Below, one piece after another: positions 7,838 to 17,100 of a DNA stretch of 52,123 nucleotides. Positions within the stretch are counted from its first letter, which is position 1; every line of letters begins with the position of its first letter. A program made the translations under genes and the position numbers. Below the pieces are notes generated by a model. The model searched no databases. It was not told where the DNA came from and saw only the letters and a program-made list of their open reading frames with translations. Source of the stretch: Lysobacterales bacterium (GTDB lineage Bacteria; Pseudomonadota; Gammaproteobacteria; Xanthomonadales; SZUA-38); contig JANQOZ010000002.1 of NCBI GenBank assembly GCA_028285525.1, forward strand, positions 1-52,123. The letters are read 5' to 3'.

Positions 7838-9846
7838 GCCGCTGCCGGAGCCTCGTCGCCCTGTGCGGCCGGCTCTCCGTCACCCTGCGCCGCAGCACGG
7901 GCCTTGCGCGCCGCGGCGGCCTCGCGGAAATAACGTTGATCGGACGCGGCCAGCATGCCGCCCGCCATCATCATCAGCGCACCCAGCCAGATCCAGCGAA
8001 TGAATGGCTTGAAGTAAACCCGAACGGCCCAGCTGCCGGTCTCGTCGAGCGGTTCTCCTAGCGACACGTAGAGATCGCGCGTGAGTCCCGGGTCGATAGC
8101 CGCTTCGGTCATGATCTGTCCGCCTCGCGAATAGCCTCGCTTCTCCGGCCGCAGCTCGGCGATGACATCGCCGCCGCGACTGACGCTGAACACACCCTGG
8201 TCGGCCTGATAGTTCGGGCCGTCTACGCGGTTGACGCCCAGAAACTGGAAGTCGTAGCCGTTGGCCTCGAATGACTCGCCGGGCTTCATCGCCACGTCTT
8301 TTTCGATGCCCCGGGTCTCCACCATGGTCACGCCGATCAGGAACACACCGACACCGAGATGGGCCAGCAGCATGCCCAGGGCCGCGCGCGACAGCCGCGG
8401 CATCCCAAGCCAGCGCGACTTTGCGCTGCGGTTGACGTGAAGCAGGTATTTGATGGTCATCGCCATCACCCATATACCGCCCGCGAGCCCCAGGACGCCT
8501 CGAATGCTGAGGTCTTGCCAGACGATCCAGGGCGCCACGCCGGCGACCACCGACACGGCCAGCAGCGGCAGGCTGTCACGCACCAGGCGCCCGGCGTTGT
8601 CGCTGCGCCAGCGCGTGAACGGTCCATAGGGCATCAGCAGGATGATCGGCGCCATCAGGATGAAGAACATCAGCCCGAAGTAAGGAGGGCCCACGCTAAT
8701 TTTGCCCCAGCCGGCAGCCTCCGCGATCAGCGGGTACAGCGTGCCGACCAGCACCATGGCCGCGGACCCGGCCATGAACAGGTTGTTGGTGAGCAGCGCC
8801 GTTTCGCGGGAGACAGTCGAGAACTGCCCCCCGGTGGCGATGCCCGGTGCTCGGATGGCGTAGAGCAGCAGCGCGCCGCCGCACAGCACAAACAGGAAGC
8901 CGAGGATAAACATCCCGCGCTCGGGATCACTCGCGAACGCGTGAACCGACGTGAGCACACCCGAACGGACCAGGAAGGTCCCCAGGAGGCTCAGGCTGAA
9001 GGCCGAGATTGCGAGCAGGATGGTCCAGCTCTTGAAAGCGCCGCGTTTGTCGGTCACGGCCTGGGAGTGAATCAGCGCGGTTCCGGCGAGCCAGGGCATG
9101 AACGAGGCGTTCTCCACCGGATCCCAGAACCACCAGCCGCCCCAACCGAGCTCGTAGTAAGCCCACCAGCTGCCGAGCGCAATACCGATGGTCAGAAACG
9201 CCCAGGCAACGTTCGTCCAGGGTCGGGACCAGCGGACCCAGCGGCTGTCGACCCGGCCTTCCAGCAGCGCGGCAATGGCGAAGGCAAAAGCCACCGAGAA
9301 GCCGACGTAGCCGGTGTAGAGCATCGGCGGGTGAATGATCAGGCCCGGGTCCTGCAGCAGCGGGTTAAGGTCGTTGCCGTCGGGCAGCGCCGGCACGTGG
9401 CGCAGGAACGGGTTGGAGGTCAGCAGGGTGAACAGCAGGAAGCCGACGCTGATCCAGCCCATGACGCCAATCACCCGGGCGATGAAGCCGTCAGGCTGCG
9501 ACCGGCTGAACAGCGCCACGGCGACGGTCCACACGGCAAGAATCCAGACCCACAGCAGCAGGGAGCCCTCGTGAGCGCCCCACACCGCCGACACGCGGTA
9601 GGGAATCGGCAGCAGCAGGTTGGAATTCTGGGCCACGTAAACCACCGAGAAATCCTGGGTGACAAACGCGTAGGTAAGGACCGCCAGCGCGATCGTCACG
9701 AAGGTGGCCTGCCCAAAAGCGGCGGGCCGGGCGACGTTCATCCAGGTGGTCTTGCCCATTTGCGCGCCGAAGATCGGGAGCGTGCCCTGGATCACCGCCA
9801 TGGCCAGCGCCAGGATCAGCGCAAACTGTCCAAGCTCAGGAATCAC
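7834..9846 (-). CDS. ccmF: Haem lyase subunit CcmF
   Basis: Large polytopic inner-membrane protein that joins haem from holo-CcmE to the apocytochrome CxxCH site. The 670 residues contain many membrane spans and the periplasmic tryptophan-rich WWD domain, seen as GWGGWWFWDPVENASF near residues 232-247. The HSQAV, LLGTFLVRSGVLTSVHAF and terminal periplasmic loop regions also match the family. GTG at 9846 is the likely start because MIPELGQFALILAL is the standard CcmF N-terminus. This gives an 11-base overlap with the end of ccmE. The cytoplasmic tail is Ala/Gly/Glu-rich and probably unstructured. Confidence 0.96.
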   Translation of the reverse strand: MIPELGQFALILALAMAVIQGTLPIFGAQMGKTTWMNVARPAAFGQATFVTIALAVLTYAFVTQDFSVVYVAQNSNLLLPIPYRVSAVWGAHEGSLLLWVWILAVWTVAVALFSRSQPDGFIARVIGVMGWISVGFLLFTLLTSNPFLRHVPALPDGNDLNPLLQDPGLIIHPPMLYTGYVGFSVAFAFAIAALLEGRVDSRWVRWSRPWTNVAWAFLTIGIALGSWWAYYELGWGGWWFWDPVENASFMPWLAGTALIHSQAVTDKRGAFKSWTILLAISAFSLSLLGTFLVRSGVLTSVHAFASDPERGMFILGFLFVLCGGALLLYAIRAPGIATGGQFSTVSRETALLTNNLFMAGSAAMVLVGTLYPLIAEAAGWGKISVGPPYFGLMFFILMAPIILLMPYGPFTRWRSDNAGRLVRDSLPLLAVSVVAGVAPWIVWQDLSIRGVLGLAGGIWVMAMTIKYLLHVNRSAKSRWLGMPRLSRAALGMLLAHLGVGVFLIGVTMVETRGIEKDVAMKPGESFEANGYDFQFLGVNRVDGPNYQADQGVFSVSRGGDVIAELRPEKRGYSRGGQIMTEAAIDPGLTRDLYVSLGEPLDETGSWAVRVYFKPFIRWIWLGALMMMAGGMLAASDQRYFREAAAARKARAAAQGDGEPAAQGDEAPAAA

Positions 9847-10300
9847 CCGCAGCCTCCTTTGCTTCCTCAGCCTTCTTCAACGCGTCGGCCACCTCTGGCG
9901 GCATGTAGGTTTCGTCGTGCTTGGCCAGCACTTCGCTGGCGATGAAAACCTGCTCACCCGACGCGCCGGTGGACAGCGCGCCCTGCGCGATGATGCCCTG
10001 ACCCTCGCGAAACAGGTCGGGCAGGATGCCCTCGAACTCAACCGGCACGCTTTTGTTGTAATCGGTCAGCACGAAGCGCACCTTCAGGTCGCCCGGGGTG
10101 CGGCTGACCGAGCCATCGAGCACCATCCCGCCGAGGCGGAAGTTGCTGCCGCTGGGGACTTCCCCGGCGTGCACTTCGGCAGGGGAAAAGAAGAACAGCA
10201 TGTTGTCGTTGAGGGCGGTCAGCGCCAGCGCGACGGCGCCGGAGACGCCGACGGCGATGGCCAGTACGGCATACAGCCGCCGTTTCCGGGTCGGTGTCAT
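9836..10300 (-). CDS. ccmE: Haem chaperone CcmE
   Basis: Periplasmic haem chaperone that covalently carries haem from CcmC to CcmF. The 154 residues consist of an N-terminal anchor (about 8-30), a beta-barrel (OB-like) domain, and the haem attachment motif LAKHDETYMPPE with His128 and Tyr132. A Lys/Glu/Ala-rich flexible tail follows. The His-containing motif makes it the classical rather than the Cys-variant CcmE. ATG at 10300 overlaps the ccmD stop by four bases. Confidence 0.96.
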   Translation of the reverse strand: MTPTRKRRLYAVLAIAVGVSGAVALALTALNDNMLFFFSPAEVHAGEVPSGSNFRLGGMVLDGSVSRTPGDLKVRFVLTDYNKSVPVEFEGILPDLFREGQGIIAQGALSTGASGEQVFIASEVLAKHDETYMPPEVADALKKAEEAKEAAGDS

Positions 10301-10473
10301 GATTTACTCCTGCGTCGGGCCAGCGCCTGACGTTGCTTCAGCTCTTTCATCAAAGCCCTTTTCTTCACCATCGGTGCTGCCAATACGATTAGCAGAATGA
10401 CCGTGAACACTGCGTAGGACCCCCACACAAAGGTCCCGTAGCCGCCCATGGCAAAAAAGGCCTGCCAGTCCAT
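10297..10473 (-). CDS. ccmD: Haem exporter protein CcmD (58 residues)
   Basis: Small single-span membrane protein that releases holo-CcmE from the CcmABC complex. It is read directly from the minus strand between ccmC and ccmE. It starts MDWQAFFAMGGYGTFVWGSY, continues with a hydrophobic span (about 20-34, ending VLAAP) and ends in a strongly basic cytoplasmic tail (KKRALMKELKQRQALARRRS). The aromatic N-terminus, single span and basic tail are the standard CcmD pattern. ATG at 10473-10471 lies ten bases after the ccmC stop, and the TGA overlaps the ccmE ATG. It is easily missed because of its size. Confidence 0.92.
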   Translation of the reverse strand: MDWQAFFAMGGYGTFVWGSYAVFTVILLIVLAAPMVKKRALMKELKQRQALARRRSKS

Positions 10474-10483
10474 CGCGAGCGCC

Positions 10484-11248
10484 TCAGGCGGCGCTGCCCG
10501 GCATGTCTAACCCGATCGCCCGCTGGGCCCAGCGCTTATTGCTTTCCTGATCCAGCAGCATCACGCGTGCCCGCTGCAGCACGTTGAAGGCGTAGAACAG
10601 CTTGGTGGCGAGCGCCATGGCCAGCAGCGGCCAGAGCATGCTCGGGTGGATCGCGTTTTCGCCCATGAGGTTCACGGTTGAGCCCTGGTGAAGCGTGGCC
10701 CACCATTCTACCGAGAAGTGGATGATCGGAATATTCACCAGCCCGACCAGCGCCAGGATCGAAGCTGCCCGCGCTGCGCTGCGGCGATCCTCGATCGCCT
10801 GATACAGGCCGATCACGCCGATGTAGATGAACAGCAGCACCAGTTCGGAGGTGAGCCTCGCGTCCCACACCCAGTAGCTGCCCCACATGGGCCGACCCCA
10901 CAGCGCGCCGGTGACCAGCGTGATGGCCGTGAAGGCGGCGCCGATCGGCGCGCTGGCCATGGCGACGATTTCCGCCACCTTGATTCGCCAGACGATGCCG
11001 ACCACGCCGGAGACGCACATGGCGACATAGATAAAGAGGCTCATCCAGGCGCTCGGCACATGGATGAAGATGATTCGATAGCTGTCACCCTGCTGATAGT
11101 CGGGCGGCGCGACAAACAGCCCGCGATAGAGTCCCCAGCCCAGCACCACCGTACACGCCAGCGCCAGCCAGGGGATCAGCTTCCCGCTGAAGCGGTAGAA
11201 GTATTCGGGAGAACCCAGCTTGTGAAACCAGAGGGTAAGTTTGTTCAT
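10484..11248 (-). CDS. ccmC: Haem handling protein CcmC
   Basis: Inner-membrane WWD-family protein that loads haem onto CcmE. The 254 residues contain six predicted spans, the periplasmic motif MWGSYWVWDARLTSEL, and conserved periplasmic His residues in FIHVPSAWMS and IIHFSVEWW. ATG at 11248 gives MNKLTLWFHKLGSPEYFYR, the normal N-terminus, and an ATGA overlap with ccmB. The frame stays open further upstream inside ccmB, but that extension is low-complexity and does not resemble CcmC. In the WWD motif one Trp is replaced by Tyr (SYW), which is conservative. Confidence 0.95.
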   Translation of the reverse strand: MNKLTLWFHKLGSPEYFYRFSGKLIPWLALACTVVLGWGLYRGLFVAPPDYQQGDSYRIIFIHVPSAWMSLFIYVAMCVSGVVGIVWRIKVAEIVAMASAPIGAAFTAITLVTGALWGRPMWGSYWVWDARLTSELVLLFIYIGVIGLYQAIEDRRSAARAASILALVGLVNIPIIHFSVEWWATLHQGSTVNLMGENAIHPSMLWPLLAMALATKLFYAFNVLQRARVMLLDQESNKRWAQRAIGLDMPGSAA

Positions 11249-11919
11249 GAAACACTGATCCTGAGGCCCGCCGCAATGGCAAAGGGCGCCGTGGTCACCG
11301 CCAGCACCAGCATGGCAGCCAACAGATAGAGGCTGGCCGCGGGAGAAAAGCCCTCCAGCGATGCCGTGACGGCTGCTGTCGCAAAGATTATCACAGGTAC
11401 ATAGAGCGGCAGCACCAGCAGCGACAGGAACATCCCGCCGCGGCGCAGGCCGACGCTCAAAGAAACACCAATCGCGCCGATGCTGCTCAAAATTGGGGTG
11501 CCGAGGAGTAATGACAAGGCCATAACGCCGATCGTTTCCGAACTCAAACCATAGGCGACGGCCACCACCGGCGCCACCAGCACCACCGGCAGGCCGCTGA
11601 CCAGCCAGTGTGCGCCAACCTTGGCCAGCGCCAGTACCGGCAGAGGCCAGCGCGAGATGATCAGCTGATCCAGCGTTCCGTCCTCCAGATCGGCATAGAA
11701 CATGAGGCTGAGCGACAGCATGCACGCGAGGAGCGAGATCACCCAGATGACGCCGGGTGCGATGCTCACCAGCAGATCCCGGTCCGGGCCGAGCCCGAGC
11801 GGAAACAGCGTGGCGACCATCAGCAGAAACAGCACCGGCGTGAGCATCTCCGAGCGGCGCCGCAGCGCCAGGCGAAGGTCGCGCAGCAGCAGTGCCAGCA
11901 CGGCGCGGGGCAGGCTCAT
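11245..11919 (-). CDS. ccmB: Haem exporter permease CcmB
   Basis: Membrane subunit of the CcmAB ABC complex, whose ATP hydrolysis drives release of holo-CcmE. The 224 residues match the usual length of about 220 and show six hydrophobic spans. Family features are the N-terminal LLLRDLRLALRRRSEMLTP, the FYADLEDGTLDQL segment and GTPILSSIGAIGVSL. ATG at 11919 is selected because it overlaps the ccmA stop (ATGA) and yields the standard N-terminus. The upstream extension of the open frame lies inside ccmA and is not credible. Confidence 0.95.
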   Translation of the reverse strand: MSLPRAVLALLLRDLRLALRRRSEMLTPVLFLLMVATLFPLGLGPDRDLLVSIAPGVIWVISLLACMLSLSLMFYADLEDGTLDQLIISRWPLPVLALAKVGAHWLVSGLPVVLVAPVVAVAYGLSSETIGVMALSLLLGTPILSSIGAIGVSLSVGLRRGGMFLSLLVLPLYVPVIIFATAAVTASLEGFSPAASLYLLAAMLVLAVTTAPFAIAAGLRISVS

Positions 11920-12608
11920 GGGGTCCACCCGTCGATCTCGAGTTCGCGGTGGTTGCTGACCTGCGGCACGAAGGTGCCGTGACTGGTCATCAGCGCCCGT
12001 CCGTCCTCGCTGATGTGGCGCTGCAGCAGCCGGTCCACCAGCGTGATGCCTTCCGCGTCGAGGTTGCTGTAGGGCTCGTCGAGAAACCAGATTCGGGCCG
12101 GGCACAGCAGCAGCCGCGCAAGCGCAAGGCGTTTGCGCTGGCCGGCCGAAAGCCGTCCGGCTTCGCTGTACTGGTAGCCGTCAAGACCACAGGCGTTGAG
12201 CGCACCCTGAACCGTTACGTCGGCCCGCCGACCCAGAAAGTCGGCGTAGAACTTCAGGTTTTCCGCGCAGGTGAGGTTGTCTTTGAGGCCCAGGTTGTGC
12301 CCGAGATACTGAAACTGCACCTGACACCGCGGGTCGCCCGGGTCGAACCGCTCGCCGTCCAGGCTGACCTCGAAGGGCTCCTGGGCCGGCACCAGGCCGG
12401 TCAGCAGGCGGATCAGGGTCGATTTACCCGAACCGTTTTCGCCCCGGATCAGCACAACCTCACCCGCGTCCAGCGTCAGCTGAACGTTTTCCAAGATGGT
12501 CAGCTGATTGCGCTGAAAGAAAAGGGAGTGAACCTGCAGCAATGTCTTACGAGGGCCCGACGGGGTCGCAATGCTAGCAGGCTGGCCGAGCGGTTTCATC
12601 ATCTTCAC
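11916..12608 (-). CDS. ccmA: Cytochrome c biogenesis ATPase CcmA
   Basis: ABC ATPase partner of CcmB. Motifs include Walker A GENGSGKST, the Q-loop region FQYLGHNLGLKDNL, signature LSAGQRKRLALARLLL and Walker B IWFLDEPYSNLD. The LSAGQ signature and the LGHNLGLK segment are characteristic of CcmA. The 230-residue form begins with GTG at 12608, with in-frame ATGs at 12602 and 12599. The first 23 residues are longer than usual for the family, so the start is uncertain. It is the first gene of the nine-gene ccm operon and is divergent from gor with only 47 bases between them. Confidence 0.93.
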   Translation of the reverse strand: MKMMKPLGQPASIATPSGPRKTLLQVHSLFFQRNQLTILENVQLTLDAGEVVLIRGENGSGKSTLIRLLTGLVPAQEPFEVSLDGERFDPGDPRCQVQFQYLGHNLGLKDNLTCAENLKFYADFLGRRADVTVQGALNACGLDGYQYSEAGRLSAGQRKRLALARLLLCPARIWFLDEPYSNLDAEGITLVDRLLQRHISEDGRALMTSHGTFVPQVSNHRELEIDGWTP

Positions 12609-12655
12609 GCGATTGGTAGATAATGCGCCGCGACTTTGGTGAAAGGAACGGGTAA
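12609..12655 (+). promoter_or_regulatory. Divergent ccmA/gor intergenic region with candidate gor -10
   Basis: This 47-base spacer must hold the gor promoter and perhaps that of ccmA. GATAAT (12619-12624) matches five of six -10 bases and would start a short gor leader. No good -35 precedes it (TCATCA-like, inside ccmA). AAGGAA (12643-12648) is a good gor ribosome site eight bases from the ATG. No clear minus-strand promoter was found. Confidence 0.35.
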
Positions 12656-14008
12656 ATGGCCCAGTACGACTACGATCTCTTTGTCATCGGCGCAGGCTCC
12701 GGGGGCGTGCGCGCCAGCCGGATTTCCGCCGGCTACGGTGCGCGGGTCGGCATCTGTGAGGAAAGCCGGGTCGGCGGCACCTGCGTTATCCGCGGCTGCG
12801 TGCCCAAGAAGCTGATGGTTTACGCGGCGCACTTTCACGAAGATTTTGAGGACGCCAGGGGCTTCGGCTGGACCGTCGGCGAAAGCCGTTTCGACTGGCC
12901 GACGCTGATCGCCAACAAAGACAAGGAAATCGACCGGCTCAACGGTGTGTACAAGTCGCTGCTCAGCAACGCTGGCGTTGAGCTGTTTGAAACCCGGGGA
13001 GAGCTGGTTGACGCACACACCGTCCGGCTGGGCGACCGCGAGGTCACGGCTGACAAGATCCTGCTGGCGGTGGGCGGCTGGCCTTCTGCGCCGGCATTCC
13101 CGGGCGTTGAGCTCGGCATCACGTCGAACGAGGTGTTTCACCTGCCCACCCAGCCAAAGCGGGTGGTCGTCTACGGCGGCGGCTACATCGCCGTGGAGTT
13201 CGCCGGCATCTTTCAGGGAATGGGCAGCCAGGTCACGCAGGTGTATCGCGGTCCGAGCCTGCTGCGTGGCTTTGACCAGGACGTTCGGGACACGCTCACC
13301 ACGGAGATCCAGAAAAAGGGCATCAACGTGGCGCTGAGCCGGACCATCAGCCGGGCCGAGAAACACGATGGCGCGCTGCGCATCACGCTGGACGACGGCA
13401 CCACCATCGACACCGATCTGCTGCTGCTCGCCACCGGTCGGGCGCCGAAGATCAGTCACCTGGGGCTGGAGCGGGTCGGGGTTGAGACCAACTCCGACGG
13501 GGCTGTGGTGGTCGACGACTACTCACAAACCTCCGTCGAGAACATCTTTGCGGTCGGCGACGTTACCAACCGGGTCAACCTGACGCCGGTGGCGCTGATG
13601 GAGGGGCAGGCTTTCGCCCAGACGCAGTTCGGCGACATGCCCACCCCCGTAGACCACAAATACATACCGTCTGCCGTGTTCAGCCAGCCGCCTGTCGGCT
13701 CGGTGGGACTTACCGAGGATGAAGCCCGGTCCGAGTATGGTGATATCGAGGTCTACCAGTCGAGCTTCCGGCCGATGAAGCACACGCTGTCGGGGCGCGA
13801 CGAGCGGACCATGATGAAACTGATTGTCGCCGCCGATAGTCAACAGGTAGTTGGCCTGCATATCGTGGGCCTGGACGCGGCCGAGATGCTGCAGGGGTTT
13901 TCGGTGGCCATCAAGATGGGCGCTACCAAGGCTCAGTTCGACGCCACCATCGGCATTCACCCGACGGCGGCCGAAGAGCTGGTGACGATGCGGACGCCCC
14001 GCGACTGA
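12656..14008 (+). CDS. gor: Glutathione-disulfide reductase
   Basis: Cytosolic NADPH-dependent flavoenzyme that reduces glutathione disulfide. The 450-residue length equals that of typical GR. Motifs are the FAD site IGAGSGGVRA (11-20), redox-active GGTCVIRGCVPKK with Cys43 and Cys48, NADPH fold GGGYIAVEFAG, two Arg residues in VYRGPSLLRGFD that select NADPH, the second FAD contact VENIFAVGDVTNR, and the C-terminal HPTAAEE carrying the catalytic His and Glu. The latter also indicates GR rather than lipoamide dehydrogenase. ATG at 12656 has a clear AAGGAA ribosome site. It is monocistronic by context. Confidence 0.96.
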   Translation: MAQYDYDLFVIGAGSGGVRASRISAGYGARVGICEESRVGGTCVIRGCVPKKLMVYAAHFHEDFEDARGFGWTVGESRFDWPTLIANKDKEIDRLNGVYKSLLSNAGVELFETRGELVDAHTVRLGDREVTADKILLAVGGWPSAPAFPGVELGITSNEVFHLPTQPKRVVVYGGGYIAVEFAGIFQGMGSQVTQVYRGPSLLRGFDQDVRDTLTTEIQKKGINVALSRTISRAEKHDGALRITLDDGTTIDTDLLLLATGRAPKISHLGLERVGVETNSDGAVVVDDYSQTSVENIFAVGDVTNRVNLTPVALMEGQAFAQTQFGDMPTPVDHKYIPSAVFSQPPVGSVGLTEDEARSEYGDIEVYQSSFRPMKHTLSGRDERTMMKLIVAADSQQVVGLHIVGLDAAEMLQGFSVAIKMGATKAQFDATIGIHPTAAEELVTMRTPRD

Positions 14009-14022
14009 ACGCCACCAAAAAC

Positions 14023-14050
14023 CCCGGGCTTCAGCGTTAGGAGGCTCGGG
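14023..14050. other. Stem-loop after gor
   Basis: Arms 14023-14032 (CCCGGGCTTC) and 14041-14050 (GAGGCTCGGG) form a ten-pair stem with two G-U pairs and an 8-base loop. On the plus strand the following bases are CAAAACG, so a U-tract is missing; on the minus strand five Ts follow. It may slow gor transcription, but a working terminator in the gor direction is not shown. Confidence 0.35.
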
Positions 14051-14124
14051 CAAAACGCCGGACAGCTGCCATACTTGAGAGTGTCGGCAGCGGCAGTCGG
14101 CGCGGCGGTAAAACTGGAGAAAGG

Positions 14125-17100
14125 ATGACTCGGAAAATTCGATCGCTCGCCGGCCTGCTGGTGTTTCTGACCCTGGCGGCGACCGGCGCTGCAGCCCGCG
14201 ATCCGGCGAAGCCCGAGGTGCTGCCCGGCCGCTACATCGTCGAATTCACCGATCCGCCCGTGGCGCTGTTTGACGGGCGCCGGGCTGCCGACGGCAGCTG
14301 GCTGATGGCGCCCACCCGCGTCAAGAGCGGCCGGCTTGAGCCGGAAGCGGACAGCGTCAAGGAGTATCGGGCCTACCTGAAGCGAGAGTCGTCCAAAGCG
14401 CTGGCGTCCGGCGCGGGGCGTCTGGCGCGAGATCTCATACCCCGTCATCGCTTTGATCTCCTGACCAACGGCGTATCGCTCGACCTGACGGCTGAAGAAG
14501 CCGGCGCGCTGGCGGGAGTCGATGGGATCAAGCGGATCTACCCCGTGACCGTCCAACGGCCCAGCACGGACTCTGGCCCCGTCTGGATCGGCGCGCCGCA
14601 GGCGTGGGGCGCCTCCGGGACCATGGGCGAGGGCGTTGTAGTCGGCGTGATCGACTCCGGCGTCAACTGGGATCATCCGGCGTTTGCGGACGTCGGCGGC
14701 GACGGCTATGACCACGAGAACCCGCGCGGGCGGCAGTTCGGGCTCTGCGGCAACGCGCAGGTGCGCTGCAACGACAAGCTCATCGGCGTCTATGACTTCA
14801 CCCAGGAGGGCGCTCGCCTCGGCCGGGACACCGACGGCCACGGCACCCACGTGGCGAGCACCGCGGTTGGCAACGTGCGGACGTCCAACGTGGTTGGCAA
14901 CACCGCTTCGATTCAGCTTGACGTGTCGGGGGTGGCGCCGCACGCCAACCTGATCACTTATAAGGTTTGCCTGGCCGACGATCCGGCGACGCCGGAAGAC
15001 GAAAACTTCTGCGTGCTGGACGCCATTCTGGCTGCGCTGGATCAGATTGTGGTCGATCAGGTGCCGGTCGTGAACTATTCGATCGGCGGCAGCTCGTCCA
15101 ACCCCTGGGAGGATGCGGACACCCGGGCGATGCTTGCGGCGCGCGCTGCGGGCACGCTGATCGTGACCTCCGCCGGCAACAGCGGCAGCGACCCGGGCAC
15201 GATCACCTCGCCGGCCAACGCGCCGTGGATGCTGGCGGTCGCCAACTCCACGCACAATCGGCGCTTTCAGAACGTGCTCGACAGCATGACCGGGGGCAAC
15301 GCCGCGCCGCCATCGGATCTGGTGGGCGTCGGTTTTACCGGTGCGTTTGGGCCGGCCCCGATTGTCTACGCCGGCGATTTCGGCAACGCCCTGTGTGGCG
15401 CCGGCGAGGCTGAGCTGCAGTCTTCATGTGATGCCCACACGGGCCGCTCCAACCCGTTTGCACCCGGCACCTTCAACGGCGAGATTGTCGTCTGCGACCG
15501 GGGCACCTATGGGCGGATCGAGAAAGGCTTCAACGTTCGCGCCGCCGGTGCGGGCGGCTATGTCCTGGCCAACACGGCAGCCCAGGGTGAGTCGACGGTC
15601 TCGGACGACCACTGCCTGCCCGCGACCCATCTCGGTCAGCGCGACGGCGACCAGCTCCGCGCCTGGCTGAATGCCGGCGGCGAGGGGCTGAGCGCGCGAA
15701 TCGCGGGCCAGGCCGTAGTGGTCGACGACGCGCTCGGCGACCGCGTTTCCGCCAGCAGCTCGCGCGGGCCTGACGCTTTTGTCCCCGGCGTGATCAAGCC
15801 GGAGGTGGCGGCCCCGGGGTCGAATATCCTGGCCGCCGGGCTGACCGGAAACACCTCGTCTTTCAAAAGCGGCACCTCCATGGCGTCGCCCCACGTGGCC
15901 GGCAGCGCCGCGCTCCTGCTGGGCCTGCGCCCGGACCTGACGCCGAGCCAGCTGCATTCGCTGCTCGTCAGCAGCGCGGTGAACAACGGCATGGTCGACA
16001 GCAACGGCACCTCTCTTGCTGATGCGTTTGACGTGGGCGCAGGCAGGGTCAACCCGGAGGCGGCGCTGCGCGCGGGCCTCACCTTTGATATCACCCGGCG
16101 AGAGTTCGATCTTGCCGATCCCGACCTGGGTGGGGATCCCGGCAGCCTGAACCTGCCGACGCTGGCCAGCAGCCGCTGCGTCGGCAGCTGCAGTTTTGTC
16201 CGTCGCGTGCAGGCGCTTGACGGCGGTGATTGGTCGGCGAGGGTGGTCAGCGACGACGGCGTCACGGGGCAGGTCACGCCCGCCAGCTTCAGTCTTGCGG
16301 CAGGCGAGAGCCAGAGTCTGACCATCGAGTTGGACGTGACCGGCGCAGCGGCGATCGGTGGGTCGGTCACCGGGTCCGTGGTCCTGACGCCTGCGGCTGC
16401 AGACGTTGCGTCGCAGCGGATCGTGTTTCAGCTCACGGCCGCAGCCGGTGATCTGCCGGAGGTGCTCCGGCTCACCACGGCATCCAACCGCGGCTCAGAA
16501 CAGGTGGAGCTGGCCGGGCTTGTTGCCCTGCCGCAGGCCAGTTTCGACACGCTGGCGCTGGATAGGGCGAACGTCTTGAACCGCTCGCTGGCCGCGGACA
16601 ACACCAACAGCGACCCTTACGACAACGTCGCCCAGGGAGCCTTTTTTGTCACCCGGCAGATCAGCGAAGCGGGTTCGCTTCTGTACGCCCAGACCGGTGC
16701 GGAGAGCCCGGCAACCGATCTGGACCTGTTTGTCGGCCGCGACCTGAACGGCAACGCTCGCCCGGACGCAGAGGAGGAGCTCTGCAGAAGCACCTCGCCG
16801 ACCGCGGTAGAGGTCTGTCTCACAACCATCGACGAACCCGGCCGCTACTGGGTGCTGCTGCAGAACTGGCGGGCCAGCGAGACCGGTGTGATCGATGCGG
16901 TGACGCTGACCGTGGCCGCGCCAACGCCGTCTTCCGAGCGCTCATTGGTCGCCACCGGGCCTGGCAGTGTGGCGTTCCAGCAGTCGTTTCCCGTGCGTCT
17001 TGCGTGGGATGAGGGACAGATGGCGCCCGGCGAACTGTGGGTGGGTGCGCTCCTGCCGCGCGCGTCGGATAACCAGCTGGCGCTCGGTACGATTCCCGTC

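Noticed and set aside
8359..9945. Plus-strand open frame opposite ccmF
   Set aside because: Same antisense effect; the translation is low-complexity and polar, while the minus strand encodes a normal CcmF.
11249..11725. Longer N-terminus for CcmC
   Set aside because: The upstream extension lies within ccmB and resembles no CcmC; the ATG at 11248 overlaps the ccmB stop and gives the standard start.
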